Assembly: GCF_000189635.1 (NCBI RefSeq)
Contig: NW_002476355.1
Coordinates: 62,001 to 126,000 of the forward strand
DNA from: Tetrahymena thermophila SB210
Taxonomy: Eukaryota > Ciliophora > Oligohymenophorea > Hymenostomatida > Tetrahymenidae
Direction of reading: 5' to 3'
DNA length: 64,000 nucleotides
The notes beneath the pieces are model-generated. The model ran no database searches and had not been told where the DNA came from. It worked only from the letters and a program-made list of their open reading frames with translations. The position numbers and the translations under genes were made by a program. Position 1 is the first letter of the stretch. Every line of letters begins with the position of its first letter. This document shows, piece by piece, positions 1-15,000 of the stretch.

Positions 1-3000
1 ATAACAAGATATTTTAAGAAGCAACTTCAGGGGACCTTTAAGGATGCATTTGATTGTTAATGACAACGTTTTAGGTAACCAGGGGAAATTTTAAATAGAT
101 TTGTTCAGGTATCTTGTTTATAAATTTAGTTTTTACAATTAATCAAAATTTTTAAAAATTAAAAGATATTCTGTAAATAGAAAGAATACAGGAGGATTTC
201 CTTACAATTAAAATGATAAATATGTATGTGGATTTGAAAGTAAAATAAATGTAGGGAAAAAAATAGGTTGCTTGATACTTAGCATTTCGGAAGTAAACAC
301 ATCAAATACTCAAAATAGCTTGAGGATTATAATGCTTCCTAATGAGCAATTGAATAAGAATGAAAGATATGAGCTTGTGTTAACAACAGTTAACGGAATT
401 AACCAAGAAGGAATATAATTTGGAATTAATCCAGGTACATTTAGAATCTCGCTTGCTTGTGATCCTTAGGGTTTGAGTGCTTTTAAAACTATAGATCAAG
501 TTTACCTTCAAATATACTCAAACGATTTTAAGTAAATACTAGTATAAAGCTTAATTAACATTCCTGGGGAATGGAATTTAATATTGCTCAAAATTTAACC
601 TTAAGTTACAATAAAAGTGACAGATTAGATCATTTTAGAGTTTCCTGTTATCTCTCTTGATTCAAAAAACCTTTTTGCAGAAAACGGAGGTTATTCAAGT
701 CTTAATGACTCTGATATTATTTTATATGATTTAGTTGATGCTTCTCTGAGTTTATCTGCAGTAAATTTTAGTATGACTTGCAGGTTTTTTAAAGGCTACA
801 GACCTTTAAATTAAAATTTAAAATTCATTTGCTCTCAGCTATCAAATTAAATAACAAGTGCTGACTATATTTAGATAGCAATATCAATATAGAACCCAAC
901 CATACCATTAAATAGTTAACTCTCCATCCCTATATAGATATACACTTATGATATTATCTAAGAAGCAAAAACCCATTATAGACATGAAATCAATGCCATT
1001 CCAATTCTTAATCCAGGTATTCATTTAAATTGTATTTTAAATAATAAAAAAATTATAAAAAAAAATGAAACAAATTTTAGATTTTCTTATCCAAAAAAAC
1101 AATAAATAAAATTTAAATTACCTGTTAAAGGATTTAATAATAATACATTTTTATGCTTTTGTTTAAATTAAAATTAATAAACAAGAACAACAACGATACT
1201 AAAAATCGTTTAAAATGATTATTTAATAGATCACAGATTTTATAAAATTAAAAACAAACGCTTAGTAATTTGAAAAAAAAAATTTTAAGGAATTATTTAA
1301 AATAAATATTCATGGGTTTTAAATTTAAACACTCAAAAGTTAAATTTAATTCAAATAACTTTGATTTAAATAAATTATTCAATTAAAATAGGAATGAGTG
1401 ATGTAACAGGAATAAATGGAGATTTTGATTTAGGGAATAGTTAAAATACTGTTTGCCACTATTTGGTGTAAACTATTCATTTTAGAGCATAACAATCACA
1501 ATAATTATAGTTTACTAACTAAGATGTTTATCTGCTAAGATTAAATTTTCCTTTATATTTAAACTAACCAACGTCTTTGGTTAGCTGCCAATATAATAAT
1601 GTTGCTCCTACGCCATTTAATTCTAACTGTGCAATACTTGTTAATAATGGATATATTTTGGTTTTTCCATCTTAATCTGGAAGTTTAAACCCAACAAACT
1701 TGGTCTGGATTAATAATGCCTTTTTTACTCCTTATAGCAAATTAGAAAATGCTGCTTAAAGAGTTGTTATTGGATTTGCTTATTATAGTTCTAGAAGGCT
1801 AACAGAAAGAATATAATATTTTGATAGCTTCCCATAGCTATTAACTTAAGTTAGTTCGAGTGTTAGTATGTCTATAACTAGTAAAGGAAACATTATTCCA
1901 TATCAAAATATAAATATGGACTACATCTTTACCATCACTGCCCCTTATTGGTCAATAGTAAAAAAATTAGCTGTGGTTTTTCCTATTTCATCAGGATTTT
2001 CTTTTACTTGTAATTTAATTGAATTTAAGAATATTGCATGCATCAATTTAATTTTTTGTAAAAAATAGATTCTAATTGCAAGGAAGCAGCAACATCATAA
2101 GTGTAAATTTAAAGATGCGATATTGATTCAACAAACAAGATTATTTGGATTACAATATAGAATTCTCCAAATCTTCCTTATTTTATTAGTAACTTTTTTA
2201 TATAATATTGAGTTTAATTTAAACATAACTAATCCAAATATCTAAAAAGATGATGGAACATTAAATCTCTCTTTTTAAACACTTTCTCTTACGATGGTTA
2301 ACCCTTAAATAGCAGCCGCAACTTAAATTATTCCTTATAATAATTTTGATCTAAAATTCTATTCTTGGTACACAGCTCCAGCTACAGCACTGAACCCAAG
2401 AGCTTCTGACGATTATGTTTGTTTTAGCGACAACAAGTAAATGGCTGGAGGACTAACTATAACAGCAGATAAAGCAGGAGTTTATCCTGTAGTCCCTAAT
2501 TTATTTGACTATATACACTAGCAGTAAATTAATTTATCAAAATTCTTAAATATCTTCAACTTTTTTTAAATTGTTTTACTGTTTTTATTTATAAGAAAAT
2601 TTATTTTCTTCAATAAAAAGTTTAATTTCAAAAAAAATAATAATAAAGATATTTTGATGAGTTTGTAGCCTATAGCAGGACTCAAAGAATCCCTATAAAA
2701 GTTGAGGTGGAAAGTCCTGTAAATATACCTGCTACAACTTGGTAATTATCTCATAAAATAATTGTTCACTATAATGCAGGAATTTAAATACCTACTCCAA
2801 GTACAAAAAATGATCTATTAGTAGATACTCTGGTTTGTTATGTTAATAATATGAGAGTAAGATGTACAAATGATTCCACTAATTTACAAATTATTGTTGA
2901 ATTCATAGAAGCTTAACCTTTGGGTTCAAATATTTACATTTATGTTTCAGCTGTAGATCCTAATAATTTAGAGAAGGATGGATTTTTCTATATTGGTAAT

Positions 3001-6000
3001 GATGGCGCTTATTCAATCAAATATGAAATTGTTATAAATGGAGGAAATTCCTATTTTCTTCATTCAGATTACTTTTCAGCTTTCTATTCAACTCAAAGTA
3101 AGAAAATATTTAAATTATTTGAGTTATTTTAATATTTTTTTGTTTAGACTAACCAATCACACCACCTCACAGAGGAATTGAAGTAGGATCAATCACTTCA
3201 GCCAATAACTTTAAAGGAGCAATAAATGTTCTAGAGTTTACTCTTAGTTTTGATAGATCTGATATCAAAGGACTGGTTTTTGAATTTCTGACCGTTGACC
3301 AGCTTAAAAACTAAATTTACACAACAACCACCATGCATGGGTTATAAACTGGGTCTCCTTTTCCTTGCTCAAAGGGTATACCAGTACCTAACTCTTCTCC
3401 TGATTGCAACTTAAATCTAAGCAGTAAAAATTTCATTAAATATAAAAATAATCTGAACTTTTTAAAAATTAATTGATTTACTAATTAGGCCCTACAACTA
3501 CTGGTTGTCAATTTCCTATAAAATGTTTTATTGAAGAAGGTCAGATTACCTAATTCGGTAAGCCTATTAGAGTTCATGCATTTGGATTTGCATATACACC
3601 TAAATAGCCAGAAACTTTTAGATTAATGGTTTAAAATCCAACTGGTACTCTTGCAGGCTTAGCTACTCCCATAGATTTTCTTATTGTAGTAAAAGCGTAT
3701 GGAGGTAATTAAAATTATCAATATCCTTATGGAAATGAATTTAAAGGTGACTATTCTTTCCTAGGTGTTATCAGTTTAGTTTAAAATACACCAAATAATA
3801 TTCCTCCTGCTGCACTTGTTCCTTCATCTGCCCTGTGGCAAATTAATACTCTAAAATTTACAACAAACTAAGTCATACAATCTACTAGTTAATCAAGTCT
3901 CATTTAGATAGTATTAGCTGATTAAACTGACTAAAATATTTGCTTCTTTGCGCCTGACCAATATGTTAGAGACATTTTTTATTTATAAGTTTTTCCTACA
4001 CCAACTACAATGGTTAAATACGTTTATGCTTATAGATTATTCTAAGCTTCAGAGAGTTCTGCCAAAATATTTAATCTTGGTTCGTTAAAGTGTGAGCATT
4101 ACAGATATAACGTAGTTGGTATTTAACTATAATTTTTTAATTTTTTATTATCAAAAGCAATCTTTTTTAATTTAAATATTTTAAATTTAAACATCCAATT
4201 TATAAAATGAATCTTTAAAACAAACAAAATATTATAAAACAATATTAATTTATTCATTCACAATGTAAATAAATAATAGTCAATCATTTTATGTCAGGAT
4301 CTCAAGATGTGTTGACTTATACATTATCAGATGCTTAATCAGTATCAAATGCTTAATTGCTCTTAGCTCCAAATGTAAAAATTCAATATTTTGATTTCCT
4401 CACAATTTAACAGAATCAGCCATCTCAAACTCTTGTTAAAATCAATATTTCGTAACTGCTAACTTATTTTACTCCTTTTTATGGAAATATAATATCTTTA
4501 GAATTTCAAGGTAATCAAAAATATATTTTTTAAACAAATATTTAATTTAATTTTCAATTTTTCTTTTATTAAATTGATTAAAATTCTTTCTCCTATTTGA
4601 TATTTAATTTAAATTAAAAATTTTTTCAAAGGAACCTCACAAACCAACACAATATTTCAAAATGGAGCTACTTCTTGCACAGTAATGAGTGGATTATCAA
4701 TTTTGAATACACCTGACCATATTGGAGAATAGGTGTAATGTGCAATAGAAACAAATACTATTTCTGGAGGAATTGCTACTAGGCTTAAGATAAGCAATTT
4801 TGATTCTATTATTAACTATCCTTATGTAAATTCTCTTGGTGCTGCTCTTCCATAAAAAGATATGGGTTTAAAAATTAGGATTATGCATACTAATTCATAA
4901 TATAGTCCTGTAAATCCAATTTAAGTAATATTTACTTACTATGCTAATTCAGCTGCATACTTGCCTAGCACTTCTTAAGGTCATCTAATGTTTTATTCAA
5001 TATTGTCTCATACACCTGATTATTCATTTCCAATGCTTACAACACCTAATAACTAAGGTTTCATTAATCAAAGTTTGAACATAGGAACTTATTACAAAAT
5101 AACCAAAATTACAAATAATGCTCTAGGACCTTAAAATAATATTTAAATAACCATTGATTTTTAAACAAACCAAGACATGTATATAGGAGGAGATTGTACA
5201 AATACACCATATTGTATGACCTGCACATGTGCATAGGCATGTACTGCAAATAGATAGTATTGGGGATATTGGTATTTATATCTTTTCGGACTAGAGCTAG
5301 ATTAAACATAAACCGCATGCACAATAGATGTTCTTGGTAGATTAAAGTAACCAAATTCACCATTTGATCCTGAAGAAGTGATATCTTGCTAAATTATTTA
5401 TAGTTCAAACGGATACGCTATGATTTATATGGGGTTTTTCGAATAATTTTAAGAAATGGGAAGTATCCTTAATTATAAAAATAAACCTTGGGAGATTTAT
5501 ATCACCTTAATAAATTAAACCTTTGCTCCAACTAACACATAAAATTATGTATGGTCCAGGTTCCACATTTACCAACAAAAATGTTTTAATCCCACATCAA
5601 GTCCTAGCACTGTTTTATTAATGGAAAATGTATTTACTTACACAACAGATTATCTCTAAATAGGAAATACTCCAAGTTTTAGCTCTCTAACGCTTGAACA
5701 GTTATATACCACTGAATACTAGTTCTCTTTAAATAATGTCAATTTAAATATTGGTGTTTCATATAACACGGTACTTTAATTAGTTTTTCCTTCATATGTA
5801 ACAAATTTTATCTATGCTACTGACCCTACAAAAGAATCATAGTAAATATCTTGTCTTTGCTCAATACCATGTAGAATATTTTAAATAAATATTGAGATCA
5901 CTTTAAATAATATATTTTATTTTAAAATTTTAACCTTTATTTATTAATTAAAAAAAATCATATTGGGTATTTCTCTGATATGTTTATCCTTATCAGTTTT

Positions 6001-9000
6001 TAAATAAATTAATTTAAATAAAAAATTTAAATTCTCAAATGAAAATTAAAATTTTTTTAATGAATTCTTAAACAAATTCAAATAAAACATTAAAAAATGT
6101 ATCCTCAAATTAAAATTATTAAATAAAATAATAGTGGGAAGCCCTCTAACTCCATAACTATGCTATAGAAGAATACCAATAAATCTTTTTTAAGCTTCAG
6201 TTTTGCTATACATTAATGTGAAATAGGGTGCTTCTATAACTTGCTATATCCCTGAGATTATAAATCCATCAGCATAGAATAATTTAGGTGTTTTAATAAA
6301 AGTGACTAGCCCTTCAATATATAGTGATTATTAAGGTGTAGGTGGATATGCAAATGTCTATTAATAAACTATCTTAGTTAATATATTAGCTTAAAGTACT
6401 TTGAAAACTGGTACTTTTGATATAGATCCACCAACCTTCTATAACTCGAGGTAAGTAAATGAGCAACCACTTGTAAGATTTGCTGTAGATGTTAATTCTC
6501 AATTTTTTAATTGGCCTTACATTTATATCAGATTACCATCGATTGGACCTGTACCCACACTTGATTTTTGTAATTCTCCAATATTTTTGAATAATAGAGT
6601 ATATTCAGTTTAGTCTCTTTTGATTGTGTGCTAAGTTGGATAAAATCCAACTTAAATCACAGTGTTTAAAGGTTCACCTCAATTGATGATGCCAGCTAAA
6701 CCTTTTACTTTTACAAATTATGAGCTAGATATTTACGTATTTGATGGGACATAAGGAATTATGACACACTAATTTTAACAGCTTTTCCCTTCTACTAATT
6801 TCAATCTAGCATAATCTACTCTCTTCTAAGTTACAAACATTTTCTTAACTTTAAATGTTGGCTTGCAAACTTAGATATGCGCAGCTACATTCCTTTTGAG
6901 TAGTTTTGTCATTCCTAAAAACAAAGGAAGAATACTCATTTCTTTTTCTAAAACATAAGTTCTATTAGCTAAAAACGCATGCTTTGTTGTGGTATTCAAA
7001 TCATTAATTTTTTATTTAATTATTTTATTTTTTAGTCTCTTTGTGAATTATTTCAAGTTCATAATTAAATCTAATTAAATACTTTTTAAAAATATCTCTC
7101 ATTTAAAATTTTATTTTATGAAATTAAAAAATCTATTTTTTCTTCATAAGGTTTATGATTTTTGGTTGTCGTTTATCTAATTAAACCTCTATTTTATTAG
7201 AAAATTTTTATTTAAATTAATTATAAATACGTAATTTATCTAATTTAAATATTTTAATTATTAGGTTGAGTAGTAAGCAATTCCTGATTTATAATGTTAC
7301 TATGATGGTTCTAATGCTATTAACCATAGATTTTGGTAATCAAAATAATTTATCAAAAGTAATAATTTAATTTTAATAAAACAATAAAATAGGATTTATA
7401 GGACTATAGCTGATTTAAACACTTAAAACACTATCGATGTTTATTTTAGTGTATAAAATAGCGGAACCAGCAATATAGATTTTACTTTAACATTTTATTA
7501 CTCATACATTTCAGACACTATCAACTAAGTATCTGTATAAAATATATTTACATAAATAATATAAACTGCTGACTCATCTTCTACCAAGCTATTTTTAAGC
7601 TATAGCTATATGAAGCTATATCCTTTTGTACCTAAAATATATACTCTTCCTAACACATCTGAGAGATTTTTTATAACCTTTCAAAATGCTATCCCATTGG
7701 TCCAGCATATGAGAGTGTTTACAGGAAAGACTGTAGACGTCTCCTAGGTATCTATAAAATGTACTCTTAGATAATACGATTCAGTTAAATTAATGTCATA
7801 TAATACATTTTTATGCTCAGCTTCTATATTCGATCCAACAGGTTCTCCTGCATTTGAAATTTTATTTAATAAAGTTTAATTGTAATTGCTACCAAATGTG
7901 AAATACGAATTTATCATCTCGACTTTAAATAACAATTAAATAATTGGATTTTAAAAAGATACAGTGAATACTTATAGAGAAGTTTGGATGTTTGCTAGAT
8001 AGCTAAACTAAAATTTACTTTTTTATACACGCCTACTTCACTATTATGATTAAGGTATATAACAAATACAATTAAGCAGCCTATATTATACTTCAGGTTT
8101 ATAGTAGTAGACAACTAGCTTATTTCTTCAATTTACTCTAACACCTGCTTTACCAAATGGTTATCCAACAAGTTTTATTACATTAACATTCCCTGAATTA
8201 ACGATTGCTTAGGCTTTCCCAACAGCAAAACCTGGTAAAATTATTTTTTTAATTTTAAATTATTACTTTATTTAATAATTCACTTCCTAAAATAAATCAA
8301 TAATTATTTCCTTTCTTATATAATTTATCAAAAAATACAATTTCTTTTTAATTTTTAAAAATTTTAAGCTAAATATTTTAAAATAAATTTTTTTATTTTA
8401 AAATAATATTTTTTAACTAAAATAAAATACAGTAAAGAGATTTTTAAATTTTTTTTAAGTTAATGAAATATTTTGAAATTTTCATTTTATGAATTAGGAG
8501 ATACTATTAACTGCTAATTAAGCACTACATTTTAATAGATAAATACAAGGATCTTAAGTCCTAGATGCATTATAATTCCTAATGAAAATGGTTAATTATA
8601 AATAAGAATCGAATAATTTAATTCAGTAAGTGCAAATACTTAATTTTCGATAGCTATTGATGACATGCTACTTCCTGCCAAATATGTTTTATAGTGGTGG
8701 AATATGAATGTGTTAATAAGTGTTTATTTAAATGATACTACTCTTTACTTTTTAAGAGTCTAATAACTGTTAGTTGTTGATGGTGTTACTCCAACTCCTA
8801 CTGTAAATACAATAGGGCCTTTTAATTTTAATTCTCCTACCAACTTAGTTCAAGGTTAAACAAGTGATTATCCTGTTTCTATTTTGAATTATCCAATCAA
8901 CAGTAACTATTATGATATGAATAACTTTAGTGGCTTCAAAATTAGATTATAGTTTTTTAATGGTATTCTAGCAGCTAATAATATAAACAATATCTCAATT

Positions 9001-12000
9001 TAATAATCGTAAGGAGCCACCTCATCTACGCTTAATATTTTATGGATTAATACCAATACTAATAGTATTTATATGAGTGCCCCATTAATAAATTAGTCTT
9101 AATAAATGAATTTCATCTTCAAAAGCCTCACTAATCCCTATACTTATCAGTAACTAGCTTATGGCATTAATCCTTATGTACAAGCTAGTTTTTACCAAGG
9201 CAATAATATGCAAAGATAAACTCCTCTATTGTCCCATCAGTTAGCATATACAGTAAATTTAAATTTAAATCCTAATATTGCTTTTAGCGTATTCTAATAT
9301 TCAACACCATTTTTGATACAGATTTCAAATCCTTTTAATCTTGATAATTAAATTATTGCTGCTTTAAACCAAAGAGCAGTGTGTGAAATTTAATTTTAAA
9401 TTAATGCAAACTCAGCAACATTACTTTAAAGAAAGATTAAAAAAATCCATTTAGTTTTAACTTCAGGATTCTCAACTCTTGAAAACTGTTGGATTACTAC
9501 CTTAACAACCTCAACTTATTTAAACTAGTTTTAAAGCTGCCATATTACTGCAGCTAATACTATTGATATATTGAATGTTAGTGATTTTAATACTGCATAA
9601 GGTTTCTCCATTTTTATTCAAGGTCATGTTATATCTAATAATGTTTAATATACTTTTGAGTTATAAACAAGTGATTATTTGGACGATTCTTCTAGTCCCT
9701 AAACCTATACCATAAATTAGTTTGATCCAGTTGCTAAAATTTATACTGAATATGATTTTCTTTAATAAAAATATATATTTGGATACTATGAAACAGCTTT
9801 TACTTAATTATTTTACTAAGATATCACTCCTTCTTTAGTATTTTACATATACTTTGACTCTATAGTATCGCTGACATACAATACAAATTACTTTGAAGTC
9901 TCCACAGCTACTTTGATTCAACCTAACTAAGCGAATGGAATTATGTGCTCATTCTCCCCAGTCCTAGCCTCATCTGATCTTGGTTTAAGTAGTTTTTTTA
10001 TTAATTCACAAAATTTTCAAAAATATTTTATCAATTTTTTAAGTTAATTAAAATTTATAAATTAAAAAATTTATTTTTTTTGTTCATTCGATTATCAATA
10101 AATACAAACTTTTATAATTGTGCCATTTTAAATTAAAAACTTTATTTTTTTAATAAAAAGCAATATTTTGCTCTTGTTTGTACAACACTGGTACAAAAAG
10201 TTATTAAATTTAAAGCCCTGTAGGAGGTTTAAACACTAATCAATAATATGCTTTGAAGATATAAGAAGTAGTTTAGAATAGCTAAATATAATTGCAATCT
10301 ATTAGTAACAATGGATAAGAGCTTATATTTTTTAATATACGCACAGCTACTACAAACACACTTATAAAACAATAAACTTTATCACTATTTTTTATTACAA
10401 GATTTAATACTATAAATATAAAACACGCAACTACTACTGCAACATTTTATGATGTGATTCAGATAAATTTTTCTGTTACAAAGGATGTGGTTCAAAACAC
10501 AAATGAAGAGGTACAGCTTGCCCTATATATAGAAGGTAATTATTATCTATAAGATTTAGGTATTACACAAGTATACCAAAGTGATAATTTAGGTCCTTTT
10601 ACAAGTGGTTAATAATTCAATTGCATATTAACACCAAATCTTTAAATTGGAGTCTATCCCAACTGCATCCTTTAATTTGGATAATACTCAAATAAATACG
10701 ATTAAATTAGAATTATTGTTTCAAATATAGGAAATGTGCTAAGTGGTACTACCTACACTTTAAACATAGGAATGGTTTTAAATCCATTAACTATTTAAAA
10801 CACTATTGATTATACCTTTTTAATAATTAAGAAAAGAATAAGCTCCTTTACTACAGAATAAATATCACAATTTATCTATAAGAAGAGATTATTAAATCAT
10901 GATTACGTGAAAGATCCTTCACTTGCTGTAGCATTACAAAATACAGACTTTATCTTATACAACAATATAAATAACCAAATTTAAACAAATTAGCTTGGAA
11001 TGGCTATATCTATTTTTAACACAAACTTAGTCACCACAAACTAAATTTTATTAAAATATGATAATACTTTAAACGGTATTCTAAATCTGCAGTAGGTTCT
11101 CTCGAATTTAATAATTGCTAATTGCTAAGTTGTTTATTTTCCTATAATCAACCTAGTAATGCTGACTCCTTTATAACCAATAGCAAAGCCAGCTTCATTT
11201 AATTTAGGCAGCTCGTACTTGAGCCAGAACTATCAGAGTTAGTGGGGATTTTCTTTAGTTTGGATAACTGATTTTTCAATAGCATAAACTCTTTACTACA
11301 ACAATAATCTTTAAAGAAATACTCTTAGTACTATTACAGATTTATCATTAAAAAATCTAAATAGGATTTCAGGAGTTTAAAATGTGGGAAGCTAAAATCT
11401 TTATGAAATCAACTTTTTAACTCCTTTCATACCAAAATAAGGCATAATAAATATAAATTTACCTCCTTAATTCCATTTTTACAAAAGCTAACTTAATAGC
11501 ATAAAATTAGTTTAAAATTTTAATTTGAATCCTATATATTCAACAATAAGAACAGTTTATATGGATTCTACAAATGTCATCCAAATTTATTCCTTTGGAG
11601 ATATTCCTACAAATACAAAAGTTACAATTAGACTACTTTTAGATAATATGAATTCAGGTCAAGCAATAAATCTTTTATCAATTTAGATACTGGGTAATCT
11701 TAAAATTGCATCTAGTTTAATTGTATAAAGTAGTGTAGTAGTTGGTGTCGCTATTTTTAGTCCTCCAACAATATCATCAAGCTTACTGCTTCTTTAAATA
11801 ACCCCAACTCATTTAGTCACTTACTTCACCTAGGAATTCAATGCTTTACACTTACAAATATCTACAAGTTTAACAACCCTTATAAATGGAAATAACTTTA
11901 TTGAATTAGTATTTGATCAAGCAAATGCATAATGGCAGTTTGCTTAGGGTTCAAACATAATTAATTACATGAAGTAAATTAGCATTTAATTTAGTAAAAA

Positions 12001-15000
12001 TAGTTTATTTATCTTTTAAAAAGGTATTATCAATCATGGCCAATTTAAGTCATTCAGGGTAGCAATAACATAGCAGTGAATATACTATAACTCCAGACCT
12101 TTCCTACTTATGATATATCATAAAACACTATTTTTAAAATTTTATTCACTTCTGTCCGTGCATCACCAGATTACTAAGAAGGTAAATTTTTTTAAACTGA
12201 TTAATTTTTATAATTAATCTAATGAAATAAAGGTATTTAGTATCCAATAAGAGGCGTACTCCGTAATATAGTTTTAAATATCAGAAACTCAGGTACAAAT
12301 GTACTTGTAGAAAGTAGTTATATTGAATATGAACCTTAAGTTAAAAAAGACAATAGTTTCAAGTTAAGCGTAATAAATTGTTACTCTTCGTAAAATTCAA
12401 GAGGTATGAAATTCTAATTTACTCTGAATTATAAGGTATCAGCAGGAGATGAAATAAGAATATTGTTTGAAATGAACGATGAAATAAATCAAATTTTTAT
12501 ACCTTACCTTGGTTTTAATTAAGCAATACAGTTAATTTAATGTCAAGAAACTTCTTCACCTCTAGTAATTTCCCCTACGTCAGCCTTGCAGTGCTATCTA
12601 TATTCAAACTAAATAAGAATACCTTTCCTTTAAAATGTCACTCCACCTTCTGTAATATCTTTTTGGATAAGCAATATTATAAATCCAACTATGTAAACCA
12701 CTATTGGAATCTACTTGTAGATTATGACTTATTGCAGAGGAAATCAAGGTAACTTAGAATAAAACGATCACAGATGTATATTATATCACTCAAAAAATTA
12801 CTATACAACTTAGCCTTTGCCACCAAATGGTAATTATTTACTCTATTTATTTTTAATAATATTATTTTATCTTATTATAAAATAAATCAATCCATTGATT
12901 TAAAAATAGATCTATTTTATTTTTGAATTACTAAATAAAGATCATAATTATTTTACAATTAAAATTTTGCTTTTTGCACTTATTCATTAATTTTAACTCA
13001 ATTTTATATAAATATTTTCTTATGTATTTAATTTTACTGATTAAACAAGCATTAAAAATATTAATACTTAATTAAACTCTATTTAATTTCTAAAACCCCT
13101 ACTTCTGCTAATTTATTATACATATAGTTTGGAAATTACAATAAATTTACATATTTTTATATTTAAAAAATTGGTTTGAGTTTTGATTTAAAAATTTTTA
13201 AATTAAAAAATAGTTTTAAAGTTAATAATAAAAAAAACCTTTAATTTTTAAAAATAACTAACTAGAATCAATTTAATTTTCTAAATAATTTATAATTAGG
13301 GATCTAATATAGCCTTTAGGCATCACCTATGGTTCCTAGCACTAATGTTGTCTTTTTAATGGCTAGCCACACATACTAGATAGTTTTCAATAATGCTGTA
13401 CCAGCTAACAAAGATATTTTGATTACTTACCCTGATAATCATATACATACATAATCTTGCAACTCAGCTTAGGGATAGTGTTAAATATTAAATAATAGAT
13501 CTCTTATATTTAATCCTTCGACTGCAATTAATGCAGGATAAACTTATAGCTTTACTTTGAATAATGTGTAAAATGGTATAAGTTTATCAAGCTTATCCCA
13601 AGATAATTATATTTACATTGAGATTTATGATGGTCAAACATCATTAATTTCACAAGCATATAAAGTCATATTTAATCCTTATATTCCCTACACTTAAGGA
13701 ATATCTGCATCCATATCTAATACACAAACTTAAAATATTTACTTAAAAGGAAATTTCTAAAATTTAGCATAACTCTTAGTTTCTAACATCTGGCATGATT
13801 CATATATTAATAACTTTGTGATATGGAAACCAGCAGTCATTTAGGGTTTTATTGATTAAAGCTATTGCAATGCTACTTTACTCATACCTAATCCAAATCC
13901 ATTTCCACTTATTCTATAATGCTCGATATCTGCATCTGGAGATGCAATTTATATTTCTTCAAACGGAGCTGCATATTAAGCTACATTTTCTAGTCTAGTT
14001 TTATCAGTTTATTTTAAGGTTATTATAGATTCAAATTTCCCTCCTTAAGGCGTTCCTGCTGGATTTACTGATAATCTTATTGTTTATGGATGTGTTCAGT
14101 CATGTAATACTATTAATCCAAGTAGATTTTATCAAACTATGGCAACAACATAATTGTATGTGTCTAATGATAGAGTCCCTTACTATGCTGGAATATCATG
14201 GAACTAATATGCTTTCCATTAAGCTAAGTCAATATTCGAAGGTGAAGCTAGATTCTATGGTGTCATTTAGCAAAGCTCACCAAACTAAAATGTTAATAGA
14301 ATAATTTTATAGATCGAAGATAGCTTTTTGTATCCTCCTATCATGTTTATATAAGGCTGTTAAATATACAATAACCAAGTAACCATGTAGCTTGATAAGT
14401 GCTAGTTAAAATAAGTTCAAGGCTAATCTTAAATTGAAATAGTTCTTTCCTCAGGATATTTTTTATCTCTCTAACCTAACTTCTTTTACATTTAAACTTA
14501 AGCTTAGCAATTCTAAGCACCAGAGTATCCAGGTTAACATTATTAAATTAAAGTCGATTTATACCAAGCTAACACTAGCAATCCTATTGAAGAAGTGTAA
14601 GTTTTCTTTTCAAGAGTTATTGGAGTCTAATTTAACAGGAATAATATGCAATTCTTGAATGGTCTAGATGCTAAAACGTAGTTTTTTTATTCTTTTTAAA
14701 GTATTAATTAATTTTTTTATATAATTAAAGTCCCAACTTAAATGAGCTTATTTTTGTTACTTCAAATGTCCCAATACCCTAAGGCTATCTTAGTTAAGAT
14801 TCTGACGTATATTCAGAGATTCATGTTCTTTTTGAATGGATACCTTCTGGTGTTTAAAAAGGTTCAGGTTATGCAGCAGTAATTTATATATATAATCATT
14901 TAAAATACTTATTTTATTTCTAAATTAATCTATTAAATTAAAAAATATAAAGGATATTGGAACTGGGCTTTAAGATGGATAATAATTAGATTGTATAAGT

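Noticed and set aside
5109-5363. Minus-strand reading frame inside the giant gene
   Set aside because: It lies opposite a clean plus-strand coding exon and has no protein-like features; an antisense shadow. Similar frames opposite other exons were dropped too.
12013-12062. Apparent 26-nt intron or frameshift in the giant gene
   Set aside because: A 50-nt intron with normal GTA...AG ends restores the same frame and fits the size seen elsewhere; the same applies to a 26-nt candidate near 39615.
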